64,000 nucleotides of DNA, from the NCBI GenBank assembly GCA_934513685.1, contig CAKSWY010000002.1:57946-121945 (forward strand), in the 5' to 3' direction. This DNA is from an uncultured Oscillospiraceae bacterium (GTDB lineage Bacteria; Bacillota; Clostridia; Oscillospirales; Ruminococcaceae). Position 1 is the stretch's first letter, and every line of letters starts with the position of its first letter. The notes beneath the pieces were generated by a model. The model had not been told where the DNA came from and ran no database searches. It worked only from the letters and a program-made list of their open reading frames with translations. The position numbers and the translations under genes are program-made. Positions 44,211 through 53,091 of this stretch are shown here, one piece after another.

Positions 44211-44684
44211 TTATTTAGAATTATACAATACCTTGGCGTTTTTTTGCAACTGTTTTGTGCGCCTAGCCTGGGCTTTTTTCTGTTTTTTCTCATGATGGGC
44301 CCTGTGCACACATTCCGCCATGTGCCGCACCGGCCAGCCTACCGCCAGTGCCAGCAGGGCCGCCGGGCGGGTCAGTAGCCACCTGAGCCAATTCTCCAGC
44401 GTGCGGGTGGCCGGGGCCAGCACGCCGAAATAGCCTGCATCCCCCGCCAGCAACGCCGCCGCCATATACCAGCGCACCGTGCCCGCCCGGCTGCGGGAGG
44501 CCGAGAAACTGCACAGCAGCACAGCCGCCAGGCAGAACGCCCCCATGTCCGCCGCAAAGCAGGCCGACTTTCGGTCGCCCAGCAGGAACCGCGCCAGATC
44601 GTACAGCGCCCCCAGCAAAAAGCCCAGCCCCAGGCAGCAAAGAGCATCCGCCGCCAGCTCCGGGGCCGCCTGTGCCGCCGCCAT
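44211..44684 (-). CDS. yabQ: YabQ-like spore cortex protein
   Basis: A 157-aa membrane protein matching YabQ in topology and context. It has an N-terminal helix with GLGFLLGALYDLARFLLG, three more hydrophobic segments, and a basic C-terminal tail (HHEKKQKKAQARRTKQLQK). YabQ is needed for cortex formation in Bacillus endospores. It starts 6 bp after the yabP stop. Sequence similarity is modest, and synteny (yabO-yabP-yabQ-divIC) carries the assignment. Confidence 0.85.
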   Translation of the reverse strand: MAAAQAAPELAADALCCLGLGFLLGALYDLARFLLGDRKSACFAADMGAFCLAAVLLCSFSASRSRAGTVRWYMAAALLAGDAGYFGVLAPATRTLENWLRWLLTRPAALLALAVGWPVRHMAECVHRAHHEKKQKKAQARRTKQLQKNAKVLYNSK

Positions 44685-44690
44685 GGCGGC

Positions 44691-44996
44691 TCACCGCACA
44701 AGCCGCTTGAAAAATCCGGCCGGGCTTTCTTTCAGGTCCGCATACTGGATGGACTCAATTTTTCCCGCGATTTTCACCTCGCCGGTCTGAATGGACAGTT
44801 CGCTCACCTGAAGCTCCCGGCCGCCCACCACAAGGCTGCCCTGCTGAGTCTCCAGCGTGGCGCTGTATTCGTCGTAGCTGACGATGCGGGTAATTCCGGT
44901 GGCCGTCATGGCGCGCCGGTCCTCCAGAATCAGATTGTGATGCCCCTGTGAGGCGCTTGCCTCCTGCACGGGGGCCGGGTACACCGCCTGAGCCAT
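44691..44996 (-). CDS. yabP: Sporulation protein YabP
   Basis: A 101-aa YabP/YqfC-family protein. Motifs HHNLILEDRRAMTATGITRIVSYDEYSATLETQQGSLVVGG and LSIQTGEVKIAGKIESIQYAD are characteristic. The start is ATG 44996 with AAAGGTG upstream; the longer frame adds unrelated residues. YabP is made in the mother cell during sporulation. Along with yabQ it implies that the organism, or a recent ancestor, sporulates. Confidence 0.93.
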   Translation of the reverse strand: MAQAVYPAPVQEASASQGHHNLILEDRRAMTATGITRIVSYDEYSATLETQQGSLVVGGRELQVSELSIQTGEVKIAGKIESIQYADLKESPAGFFKRLVR

Positions 44997-45183
44997 ATCC
45001 TGCACCTTTCGTCCCACCGGGCGCACGCCATTCGTTCCGCTGCCGGAGCAACGGCGTGCGGTTCCGTGTTTTTACCTCCGGGCACACCTTCCATTTTGCC
45101 GGAAGGCCCCAGAGCCTTTGTTCCAGGATATGCCGGCCCGCCGCCGGGTAGACCGCCGCCGGGTAATTCGCCTGGTGCTGCCC

Positions 45184-45426
45184 TTATTCGATCACCTCAT
45201 ACATCTCCCGCGCCACGTCCTTCCGATCCGGGCCTTCGGCGGCCAGCACGCGCACCTTCACCGGCTTGTTGCCGAAGGTGATCTCGATCACATCGCCCAC
45301 CTTCACCGCATAGCTGGCCTTTACGGCCTTTCCGTTTACCAGAATGCGGCCGGCATCGGCCACATCGTTGGCCACGGTGCGCCGCTTGATCAGGCGGCTT
45401 ACCTTCAGATACTTATCAATTCTCAT
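45184..45426 (-). CDS. yabO: S4-domain RNA-binding protein (RqcP/YabO, Hsp15-like)
   Basis: An 80-aa single S4 domain (MRIDKYLKVSRLIKRRTVANDVADAGRILVNGKAVKASYAVKVGDVIEI). RqcP in Bacillus binds stalled 50S subunits with RqcH and promotes alanine tailing. The start is ATG 45426 with GGAGGG 8 bp upstream. The gene lies between hup and yabP, the same place as yabO in Bacillus. A terminator hairpin separates it from hup. Confidence 0.92.
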   Translation of the reverse strand: MRIDKYLKVSRLIKRRTVANDVADAGRILVNGKAVKASYAVKVGDVIEITFGNKPVKVRVLAAEGPDRKDVAREMYEVIE

Positions 45427-45464
45427 GGGTATTTCCCTCCATATTCCGGGGTTCAAATCGGTAA

Positions 45465-45500
45465 GAAAAAGGGCGCTGCCCCATCAAAGGCAGCACCCCA
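45465..45500 (-). terminator. Terminator between hup and yabO
   Basis: On the minus strand GGGTGCTGCC pairs with GGCAGCGCCC (45498-45489 with 45480-45471, one G-T), followed by TTTTTC. It probably acts as a partial stop that raises hup transcript relative to the downstream genes. Confidence 0.75.
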
Positions 45501-45582
45501 TCCGGCGCGGCACAGGCAGCCAGCGAAGTTTCGCTGCGCCGCCCCTGCTCTCGCCCGGCTGACATTTCAGCGTAAGGCCGTC

Positions 45583-45858
45583 TTACTTGTTCACGGCGTC
45601 CTTCAGGGCCTTGTTTGCCTTGAAGGCGGGCACGGTGGCGGCGGCAATCTCGATGGGCTGCTTGGTGCGGGGGTCACGGCCGGTACGGGCAGCACGCTCG
45701 CGGGTCTCAAAGGTGCCAAAACCGGCCAGGGCGATCTTCTCACCATCCGCCAGCGCAGCGGTGATCACTTCCAGGGTGGTGTTGACGGCCTTCTCGGCGT
45801 CCTTCTTGCTCATATCAGCCTGAGCGGCCACTTTCGCAATCAAATCAGCTTTCGTCAT
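45583..45858 (-). CDS. hup: HU family DNA-binding protein
   Basis: A 91-aa histone-like protein with the HU fold: MTKADLIAKVAAQADMSKKDAEKAVN, ALADGEKIALAGFGTFETRERAARTGRDPRTKQPIEI and VPAFKANKALKDAVN. The start overlaps the end of mazG by 14 bp. In Bacillus the corresponding yabN-yabO interval has no hup, so this is an insertion into a conserved cluster, common in Clostridia. Confidence 0.96.
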   Translation of the reverse strand: MTKADLIAKVAAQADMSKKDAEKAVNTTLEVITAALADGEKIALAGFGTFETRERAARTGRDPRTKQPIEIAAATVPAFKANKALKDAVNK

Positions 45859-46603
45859 TTTTTCTTACCTCCAAATTTCTATCAGCACAGAGCGTCTGCT
45901 CTGTTGACGGTGCGGTTTTCTCTGCCTGTTTCACAAAGCGCTGGGTGGCGCGGGTCAGCGCCAGCTCCGGGTCAACCCCGGCCAGGCGGCAATAGGCGGT
46001 CAGGGCAAGCAGTGCGTCGCCCACCTGGGCCTCCCGCTCTGCCGAAGTGCCTTTGTCCCCGGCCAGCAGCTGCTGCAGCTGCGCCCCGGCCTCGCGGCGG
46101 GCAGCGGCTTCATCCGCCGGGCCAAAACCGTAGCGGGCCGCCCGTTTCAGGGTTTTGCCCGCCCGCATCAGGGCCGGCAGCGTGGCCGGAACGCTCTCCA
46201 GTTCATCCGTCAGGCTCGCCCGCCCCTTTTCCTGATTTTTCAGTTCGTCCCAGGTGGAAGGCCCGGGCGCCGCCTTGCCCGCAAACACGTGGGGATGCCG
46301 GTAAATCAGCTTGCGGCACACCCCGGTGCACACATCTTCCAGCGTAAAGCGGCCCTGTTCCTCTTCCATTGCGGTATGCAGCGCCACCTGCATCAGGATG
46401 TCGCCCAGCTCCTCGCAGAGAAGGGTGCTGTCTGCCAGATCGATGGCTTCCAGCACCTCACAGGTCTCTTCCAGAAAATTCATGCGAATGGACTGGTGTG
46501 TCTGCACACTGTCCCAGGGGCAGCCGCCCACCGGGCGGCGCAGCAGGCGGATGATCTCCATCAGATCGTCCATTTCAAAGCGCTCTTTCCCGGCCAGCTC
46601 CAT
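45845..46603 (-). CDS. mazG: Nucleoside triphosphate pyrophosphohydrolase MazG
   Basis: A 252-aa MazG protein that hydrolyses non-canonical NTPs to NMP and pyrophosphate. The active-site acidic cluster is in MNFLEETCEVLEAIDLAD and LLCEELGDILMQVALHTAME. The segment RRPVGGCPWDSVQTHQSI and the later WDELKNQEKG are typical. I chose ATG 46603 (AAAGGGAG, 6 bp upstream); a longer frame starts at 46681. Unlike Bacillus YabN it lacks the N-terminal tetrapyrrole methylase domain. It is the first gene of the yab cluster. Confidence 0.93.
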   Translation of the reverse strand: MELAGKERFEMDDLMEIIRLLRRPVGGCPWDSVQTHQSIRMNFLEETCEVLEAIDLADSTLLCEELGDILMQVALHTAMEEEQGRFTLEDVCTGVCRKLIYRHPHVFAGKAAPGPSTWDELKNQEKGRASLTDELESVPATLPALMRAGKTLKRAARYGFGPADEAAARREAGAQLQQLLAGDKGTSAEREAQVGDALLALTAYCRLAGVDPELALTRATQRFVKQAEKTAPSTEQTLCADRNLEVRKNDES

Positions 46604-46696
46604 GTTGTGCTCCCTTTCCATGTGGCCCGCAGCCGCCTGCAGCTCGGCCACGGCCCCGCTTTCAAACGCCCGCATTTTCATGCGAAGCTGTGTCTC

Positions 46697-46725
46697 ATTC
46701 TATCTCAGATTTGACGGCTTTGCAA
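46697..46725 (-). promoter_or_regulatory. Promoter of the mazG-yabO-divIC cluster
   Basis: On the minus strand TTGCAA (46725-46720), a 17-bp spacer and TAGAAT (46702-46697), about 95 bp before the chosen mazG start. Confidence 0.6.
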
Positions 46726-46796
46726 GTATTTTAGTCATTTTCGGCACAAAATCTTTGCTTTGCCCCCTGTTTTTTTGCCGCCTGCTGGTTTTGTAT

Positions 46797-46849
46797 ACAA
46801 AAAACGGCCCTGCCTGGCCGGGAATTTCCCGCAGGCAGGGTCGTTTTTC
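46797..46849 (-). terminator. Terminator of the liv operon
   Basis: AACGGCCCTGCCT pairs with AGGCAGGGTCGTT across 46803-46845, flanked by A- and T-runs, 20 bp past the livF stop on the minus strand. Confidence 0.88.
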
Positions 46850-46868
46850 AATGCGTTGTTTTCTGCGC

Positions 46869-47585
<717 letters not shown>

Positions 47586-47587
47586 GG

Positions 47588-48349
47588 TCAGTCACCTCCC
47601 AGATAGGCCGCAATGACCTTGGGGTTATTGCGCACCGCATCGCCTGTGCCCTGTGCCAGCTCACGGCCGTAGTTCAGCACCGTGATGTACTCGCAGATGC
47701 CCATCACAAAGCTCATATCGTGCTCAATGAGCAGCACGGCGATGCCAAAGGTATCCCGCACAAACTTGATGGTGTTCATCAGCTCAGCCGTCTCATTGGG
47801 GTTCATGCCGGCGGCCGGCTCGTCCAGCAGCAGCAGCTTCGGATTGGTGGCCAGCGCCCGGGCGATCTCCAGCTTGCGCTGCTTGCCGTAGGGCAGGCTG
47901 GATGCCTTGAGCTTGGCTTCCTTGTCCAGATCGAAGATCTTCAGCAGCTTCATGGCCTGCTTGTTCATCTCACGCTCCTTCGTGTAGAAGGAGGGCAGAC
48001 GAAGCACGCCAGTCCACATGGGGTAGCGCACCTGATTGTGCAGGCCAACTTTTACGTTGTCCAGCACGGTCAGGTCGTTGAACAGACGGATGTTCTGGAA
48101 GGTACGGGCAATGCCGGCCTGGTTGATGGTGGCCGGCGGCAGGCCGGTGATGTTCTTGCCGTCCAGAATGATGTCCCCTTCCGTGGGCTTGTACACACCG
48201 GTGAGCATATTGAACACGGTGGTTTTGCCCGCGCCGTTGGGGCCGATCAGGCCATACAGCTGGCCCTTTTCAATTTTCAGGTCCAGCTGAGAGACCGCCT
48301 GCAGGCCGCCGAACGCAATGCCCAGGTTTGAAACTTCAAGCAGTGCCAT
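47588..48349 (-). CDS. livG: Branched-chain amino-acid/amide ABC transporter ATPase LivG
   Basis: A 253-aa ATPase. Walker A is in LIGPNGAGKTTVFNMLTGVY; LivG-type features include the long insert between Q-loop and signature (LFNDLTVLDNVKVGLHNQVRY, LPSFYTKEREMNKQAMKLLKIFDL), SSLPYGKQRKLEIARAL and LLDEPAAGMNPNET. It pairs with LivF as a heterodimer. The gap to livM is 3 bp. Confidence 0.95.
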   Translation of the reverse strand: MALLEVSNLGIAFGGLQAVSQLDLKIEKGQLYGLIGPNGAGKTTVFNMLTGVYKPTEGDIILDGKNITGLPPATINQAGIARTFQNIRLFNDLTVLDNVKVGLHNQVRYPMWTGVLRLPSFYTKEREMNKQAMKLLKIFDLDKEAKLKASSLPYGKQRKLEIARALATNPKLLLLDEPAAGMNPNETAELMNTIKFVRDTFGIAVLLIEHDMSFVMGICEYITVLNYGRELAQGTGDAVRNNPKVIAAYLGGD

Positions 48350-48352
48350 GGC

Positions 48353-49417
48353 TTAGCCCTCCTTCTTTTCTTTGCCAAACTTTTTCCGCAGCTTTTCGGT
48401 CATCTGCTCGCGCCACTGAATCATGGCCGGGGCAGAGTTGAAGAGCATCATCAGGATCAGCACGATGGCGTAGATGAGCATCCGGTAATCGTTCAGGCTG
48501 CGCAGCAGCTCCGGCAGCACGGTAAGCAGCGCCGCCGCGAGGATGGAACCCAGCATATTGCCCATGCCGCCCAGCACCACGAACACCAGAATCAGAATGG
48601 AGGTGTTGAAGTCAAACTTGGTGGCAATGATGGCGTTCTGGGCCTGGCCGTATAGGGCACCGCCTGCACCGGCAATGGCCGCAGAAATGACAAAGGCCAT
48701 CAGCTTGTACTTGGTCACATTGATGCCCACGCTTTCCGCGGCGATGCGGTTGTCCCGCAGGGCCATAATGGCGCGGCCGGCCCGGCTGTTCACCAGATTG
48801 AAGATCACGAACAGCGCAATGAGAATGAGGATAAAGCCGGCGGCAAACGTGGCCGTCTTTTTAATGCCGGGCACGCCCATAGGGCCGCTGAGAATCATGC
48901 GGCCGCCCTCACCCAGCACAATGGTGTTGTTCAAAAAGCTGGCGTGCAGGCCGTTCACATCCATGCCGATGTACAGGTTGTTCACGATGGACTTGATGAT
49001 CTCGCCGAAGGCCAGCGTAACAATGGCCAGATAGTCGCCGTTCAGACGCAGAACGGGAATGCCGATGAGCACGCCCACAATGGCCGCCAGCGCGGCGCCC
49101 ACCAGAACGGCCACGGTAAGCCGCAGCGCGGAAGAAGGCACGGAATCCTGCATGGCCGAGGCCGTGACCGCGCCCGCAAAGGCGCCGACGCTCATAAAGC
49201 CCGCATGGCCCAGGCTCAATTCGCCCAGAATGCCCACGGTCAGGTTCAGGGAAAGGGCCATCAGCACATAGGCGCAGATGGGCACCAGCTGGCCCTTCAT
49301 GGTGGAGGACAGCACCCCGGCGCTGCCCAGAGCCTGGAACAGCACGAAGGCCGCCACCACCACGGCATAGGTGATCACATTGGTGCGCAATGTTTTATTG
49401 GTACGCAAACTTCTCAT
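48353..49417 (-). CDS. livM: Branched-chain amino-acid/amide ABC transporter permease LivM
   Basis: A 354-aa permease with about ten membrane helices. The LivM signature GELSLGHAGFMSVGAFAGA, IPVLRLNGDYLAIVTLAFGEI and GRAIMALRDNRIAAESVGINVTKYKLMAFVISA (the cytoplasmic coupling loop) are clear. It forms the channel with LivH. The charged C-terminal tail is cytosolic. Confidence 0.95.
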   Translation of the reverse strand: MRSLRTNKTLRTNVITYAVVVAAFVLFQALGSAGVLSSTMKGQLVPICAYVLMALSLNLTVGILGELSLGHAGFMSVGAFAGAVTASAMQDSVPSSALRLTVAVLVGAALAAIVGVLIGIPVLRLNGDYLAIVTLAFGEIIKSIVNNLYIGMDVNGLHASFLNNTIVLGEGGRMILSGPMGVPGIKKTATFAAGFILILIALFVIFNLVNSRAGRAIMALRDNRIAAESVGINVTKYKLMAFVISAAIAGAGGALYGQAQNAIIATKFDFNTSILILVFVVLGGMGNMLGSILAAALLTVLPELLRSLNDYRMLIYAIVLILMMLFNSAPAMIQWREQMTEKLRKKFGKEKKEG

Positions 49418-49426
49418 AGTTCCACC

Positions 49427-50347
49427 TTACACTTTCTCGCGGATCTGCTTACCCAGCAGACCGGTGGGCCGCACCAGCAGCACAACAATCAGCACGGCGA
49501 ACACAATGGCATCCGACAGCTGGGTGGAGATGTACGCCTTGGCGAAAATCTCGATCACACCCAGCAGAATGCCGCCCAGCAGTGCGCCGGGGATGGAGCC
49601 GATGCCGCCGAACACCGCCGCGGTGAATGCCTTGATGCCAGGCATGGAGCCGGTGGTGGGCACCAGGGTGGGATACGCCGAGCACAGCAGCACGCCCGCA
49701 ATGGCGGCCAGTGCCGAGCCGATGGCAAAGGTGAGGGAGATGGTGGTGTTCACGTTGATGCCCATCAGCTGGGCCGCACCCTTATCCTCCGAGCAGGCCT
49801 GAATGGCCTGGCCCATCTTGGTGTGCTCAGTAAACCAGGTGAGCACCAGCATGATGACCACGCACACCGCAATGGTGATCAGGGTGGCATACGAAACGCT
49901 CAGCTGGCCGCCCGCGAACTGAATGCCGCTTTTCACGGTCTGGGTGCCGTCGGCGTTCTGCTGGGTGACCACCAGGAAGGACGGGAAGATCTTGGGGTTG
50001 GAAGTCCACAGCAGCTGGGCCGCGTTCTGCAAAAAGTAGCTCACGCCGATGGCGGTGATCAGCACGGCCAGCGAAGGCGCAGAGCGCAGCGGCTTGTAAG
50101 CCAGCCGCTCAATCACCATGCCGAGCACGGTGCACACCACCATGGCCAGCAGCACGCCCACAATGGGAGGCAGCCCAAAAGTGGACACCGCAAAGAAGCA
50201 GATGTACGCGCCCACCATAATGATGTCGCCATGGGCAAAGTTCAGCATTTTTGCAATGCCGTATACCATGGTATAGCCCAGGGCGATGATGGCGTACACA
50301 CTGCCCAGGCTGATGCCGTTGATCAGGTGGTTCAGGAAGGTAAGCAC
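49427..50347 (-). CDS. livH: Branched-chain amino-acid/amide ABC transporter permease LivH
   Basis: A 306-aa permease. I chose GTG 50347 (VLTFLNHLINGISLGSVYAIIALGYTMVYGI), with GAGGTG 7 bp upstream; the frame extends upstream through a non-coding leader. MLNFAHGDIIMVGAYICFF and QACSEDKGAAQLMGINVNTTISLTF are LivH hallmarks, along with about eight hydrophobic segments. It is separated from livJ by 247 bp that contains a terminator, so it is probably read at a lower level than the binding protein. Confidence 0.94.
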   Translation of the reverse strand: MLTFLNHLINGISLGSVYAIIALGYTMVYGIAKMLNFAHGDIIMVGAYICFFAVSTFGLPPIVGVLLAMVVCTVLGMVIERLAYKPLRSAPSLAVLITAIGVSYFLQNAAQLLWTSNPKIFPSFLVVTQQNADGTQTVKSGIQFAGGQLSVSYATLITIAVCVVIMLVLTWFTEHTKMGQAIQACSEDKGAAQLMGINVNTTISLTFAIGSALAAIAGVLLCSAYPTLVPTTGSMPGIKAFTAAVFGGIGSIPGALLGGILLGVIEIFAKAYISTQLSDAIVFAVLIVVLLVRPTGLLGKQIREKV

Positions 50348-50496
50348 AAATACACACCTCAATTTCTGTCTGGGGCCCGAAGGCTCATTCCGGGCGTTCC
50401 GCAACGGAACCCGCAAGGACCGGGATCAGCCCCTGTTTGTGATTTCCGCACAAAGCTACGTGCTTTGGCGGACCGATCGGCCGCAAGGCCGGAATG

Positions 50497-50531
50497 CAAA
50501 AGAAGGGCTGCCGGAACCCGGCAGCCCTTCG
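50497..50531 (-). terminator. Attenuating terminator between livJ and livH
   Basis: On the minus strand AAGGGCTGCCGG pairs with CCGGCAGCCCTT (50529-50518 with 50514-50503), followed by CTTTTGC. It lies 65 bp past the livJ stop and likely gives excess binding protein over permease. Confidence 0.8.
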
Positions 50532-50593
50532 GGGCCTTGAATTCAATTCGACAGCCCTTGCAAACGCAGGGTAATGATGCAGTCGGCCGTGCC

Positions 50594-51823
50594 TTAGTCC
50601 ATGCCGATGTAAGCGCCGTTCTCGATCACCATGCCCTTGGGGCTCTTGGTCACTTCGCCGCTGGTGCTCCAGGTCATGCCCTCGCCGGTCAGGCCGTCAA
50701 ACACGAAGTTGGGAGAGGTGAACTGAGCGATCAGGGCATCGCACATATCACTGGCAGAAGCATCCGCAGCCACACCGGACTCGGTCAGAGCCTGATAGAT
50801 AGCGTACACGCAGTCGTAAGCGTCCGCCGCAAACTGGTTGGGGGTCTCGCCGTACTTCTCGTTGTACTTGTTCACAAAGCTCTTGGTCTTTTCGTCCTGA
50901 GCATCGGCGTTGAAGGGAGTCAACAGAATGACGCCCTCAGCCAGGGACTTGTTGAAACCGTCCAGAGTCAGAATGCCGTCCATGCCGTCCACGCCGAAGA
51001 ACTTGGGTGCATAGCCGATGTTGTTGGCCTGGGTCAGAATCAGAGAAGCCGCATCGTAGTACATGGGCAGGAACAGCAGATCGGCGCCGCTGTTCTTGGC
51101 ATCGTTGATCTGCACGGAGAAGTCGGTCTGGCTGTCCGAGGTGAAGGTGGTGGTGGAAACCACGTCCAGACCCAGCTCCTGCGCCTTGTTCATGAAGCTG
51201 TTGTAAATGCCGGTGGAGTACACGTCATCGTTCTTATAGATGATGGCGATCTTGGTGCCCAGGTTCTTCTCGCTGATGTACTGCGCAGAAGCGGAGCCCT
51301 GGTTGGGGTCCATGAAGCACATCTGGAAGGCATTGTCCTTGCGGGGCACGTCGATGGTGCCGGTCAGGGGGTTGGCCACGCCGCCCAGAACGTCGGTGCT
51401 GGAAGCGGAGGGGGTCAGCAGGAAGATGTGGTCGCCGTTGCTCTCAGCAGAGGTGGCAACGCAGGGGGTGGAAGTAACGGAGCCCAGGAACACCTGCATA
51501 CCCCAGTCCTTCAGGGTGTTGTAGGCGTTGACGGCCTTCTCGGCGTCGTGGGTGTCGTCCTCGTACTTCAGGTCGAGCTGCAGGCCACCCAGAGCATTGA
51601 TCTCCTCAACGGCGATCTCCGCGCCGCGCTTGGCCGCGTTGCCGTAAATGGCTGCGCCGCCGGTCAGGGGGCCGGTGCCGCCGATTTTGACGGCGCCCTC
51701 AGCAGCGGTGCTGCTGGAAGCGTCGCCGGCTTCCGAAGAAGCCGCAGAACTGCTGCTGCCGCCGCAGGCCACCATGCTGAACGCCATGGCCAGGGCAAGA
51801 CCCATACAGATCACTTTTTTCAT
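50594..51823 (-). CDS. livJ: Branched-chain amino-acid/amide ABC transporter substrate-binding lipoprotein LivJ
   Basis: A 409-aa lipoprotein: signal MKKVICMGLALAMAFSMVACGG with lipobox VAC (C20), then an S/A-rich linker. The periplasmic-binding fold type I contains VKIGGTGPLTGGAAIYGNAAKRGAEIAVEEI, GSVTSTPCVATSAES and IAIIYKNDDVYSTGIYN. The ATG follows AAGGAGG. The family binds leucine, isoleucine and valine, or short amides and urea; the ligand is not decidable here. It is first of the livJHMGF operon with a clear promoter. Confidence 0.95.
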   Translation of the reverse strand: MKKVICMGLALAMAFSMVACGGSSSSAASSEAGDASSSTAAEGAVKIGGTGPLTGGAAIYGNAAKRGAEIAVEEINALGGLQLDLKYEDDTHDAEKAVNAYNTLKDWGMQVFLGSVTSTPCVATSAESNGDHIFLLTPSASSTDVLGGVANPLTGTIDVPRKDNAFQMCFMDPNQGSASAQYISEKNLGTKIAIIYKNDDVYSTGIYNSFMNKAQELGLDVVSTTTFTSDSQTDFSVQINDAKNSGADLLFLPMYYDAASLILTQANNIGYAPKFFGVDGMDGILTLDGFNKSLAEGVILLTPFNADAQDEKTKSFVNKYNEKYGETPNQFAADAYDCVYAIYQALTESGVAADASASDMCDALIAQFTSPNFVFDGLTGEGMTWSTSGEVTKSPKGMVIENGAYIGMD

Positions 51824-51941
51824 TGTAGTTCCCTCCTTGATGGTTAACCCGCATCTCCAAAGCACTCCGGCCGTTGCAGCCGTACACTTGGCTCGGCCGC
51901 CCTCTTCTTCGTGCCTTTTCTTTGGGGATGTGATGACTTTT

Positions 51942-51970
51942 ATTATACTGGTTTCCATTTCCTCCTGCAA
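51942..51970 (-). promoter_or_regulatory. Promoter of the liv operon
   Basis: On the minus strand TTGCAG (51970-51965), a 17-bp spacer and TATAAT (51947-51942), giving a leader of about 110 nt before livJ. Between here and the xpt promoter (51971-52174) I see only AT-rich sequence and no gene. Confidence 0.8.
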
Positions 51971-52174
51971 TAGAATATTTCACCATAGATTTCTCTCATT
52001 TTTACCTGTTTTCCGCCACTATTCACAGAAATTTTTATATTTTTTGGATAGTTGCGCCAAAATGTGTTTCTATGACGTACACACTCGTTTTTCGTTCGAT
52101 TTCACTCGCCCCGTTTTCAGGCGAAGGCCCTCCCCTTTAGCACTGCTCCGGGCAAAATATTCTCCCCCACCGCA

Positions 52175-52203
52175 TTGCAAATACCGAAAGATTCTGACAT
52201 AAT
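52175..52203 (+). promoter_or_regulatory. Promoter of xpt
   Basis: TTGCAA (52175-52180), a 17-bp spacer and CATAAT (52198-52203). Confidence 0.65.
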
Positions 52204-52248
52204 AGGTTTATATCGTTTTGTTCTGCCGCAGCCCGGCAGTGAGGAGAC

Positions 52249-52274
52249 GCCGCGCGGGGCCTTCCCCGCGCGGC
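52249..52274 (+). promoter_or_regulatory. GC-rich hairpin in the xpt 5' leader
   Basis: A perfect 11-bp stem GCCGCGCGGGG / CCCCGCGCGGC with a 4-nt loop, about 40 nt into the transcript. No T-run follows, so it is not a simple terminator. No purine riboswitch core was recognised. It could protect the mRNA or take part in attenuation. Confidence 0.55.
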
Positions 52275-52320
52275 GGACCGGGCGTCGGCCATTCCAATCA
52301 AATAAATGGGGGCATTTGCT

Positions 52321-52908
52321 TTGAAACTTCTGGAAGATCGTATCCGCAAAGATGGCCAGGTGCGGGCCGGCAACGTATTAAAGGTAGACTGCTTTTTGAA
52401 CCACCAGCTGGATGTGCGCCTGCTGGACGCCATCGGCGCAGAGTTTTACCGTCAATTCAAGGATGCCGGCATCAACAAGATCCTGACCATCGAGGCTTCC
52501 GGCATTGCCATTGCCTGCATGACGGCCCGATACTTTGATGTGCCCGTAGTGTTTGCCAAGAAGGCCAAGAGCAAGAATCTGGACGGCGATGTGTACACCT
52601 CCGTGGTGCATTCCTACACCTACGGCCGCGATTACAACATCACTCTGGCCCAGAAATTCCTCGGCCCCGAGGATCGGGTGCTGATTGTGGACGATTTTCT
52701 GGCCGTGGGCAAGGCCATGAGCGGTCTGCTGGATGTGTGCCAGCAGGCTGGCGCCCAGGTGGGCGGCATCGGCATTGCCATTGAGAAGGGCTTCCAGTCC
52801 GGCGGCGCTGCCCTGCGGGCGGCGGGCTATCGGCTGTCCAGTCTGGCCATTGTGGACGCGATGAATGAGGAAACCGGCGAGATCACGTTCCGTCCCCAGG
52901 AGGATTGA
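52321..52908 (+). CDS. xpt: Xanthine phosphoribosyltransferase
   Basis: Salvages xanthine to XMP (195 aa). The family N-terminus (M-x-x-L-x-x-x-I-x-x-x-G-x-V) aligns with a TTG at 52321 (LKLLEDRIRKDGQVRAGNVL). An ATG at 52306 adds five residues but has no ribosome site, whereas GGGGG lies 8 bp before the TTG. Motifs: KVDCFLNHQLD, TIEASGIAIACMTA, VVFAKKAKSKNL, and the PRPP loop VLIVDDFLAVGKAMSGL. GGIGIAIEKGFQSGG follows. It matches the Bacillus enzyme along its length. Confidence 0.95.
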   Translation: MKLLEDRIRKDGQVRAGNVLKVDCFLNHQLDVRLLDAIGAEFYRQFKDAGINKILTIEASGIAIACMTARYFDVPVVFAKKAKSKNLDGDVYTSVVHSYTYGRDYNITLAQKFLGPEDRVLIVDDFLAVGKAMSGLLDVCQQAGAQVGGIGIAIEKGFQSGGAALRAAGYRLSSLAIVDAMNEETGEITFRPQED

Positions 52909-52939
52909 GCGGCTTTCCCCCGGCTTTGAGCACCCTATA

Positions 52940-52990
52940 AGAAGCAGAAGCGGCAGGTCCCAACGGATCTGCCGCTTCTGCTTTTGTTGT
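52940..52990. terminator. Bidirectional terminator between xpt and the ubiquitin-like operon
   Basis: AAGCAGAAGCGGCAG (52942-52956) pairs perfectly with CTGCCGCTTCTGCTT (52969-52983), followed by TTGTTG. It separates convergent transcripts. Confidence 0.85.
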
Positions 52991-53091
52991 TTCCGGCCGC
53001 GAACGTTTCCCTTACGTTTTACAACACCATTATAAAGCACTATTGCAGAAATCAAGTGATATGCGCCGCTGCATCATGGTGCGGCGGCGGC

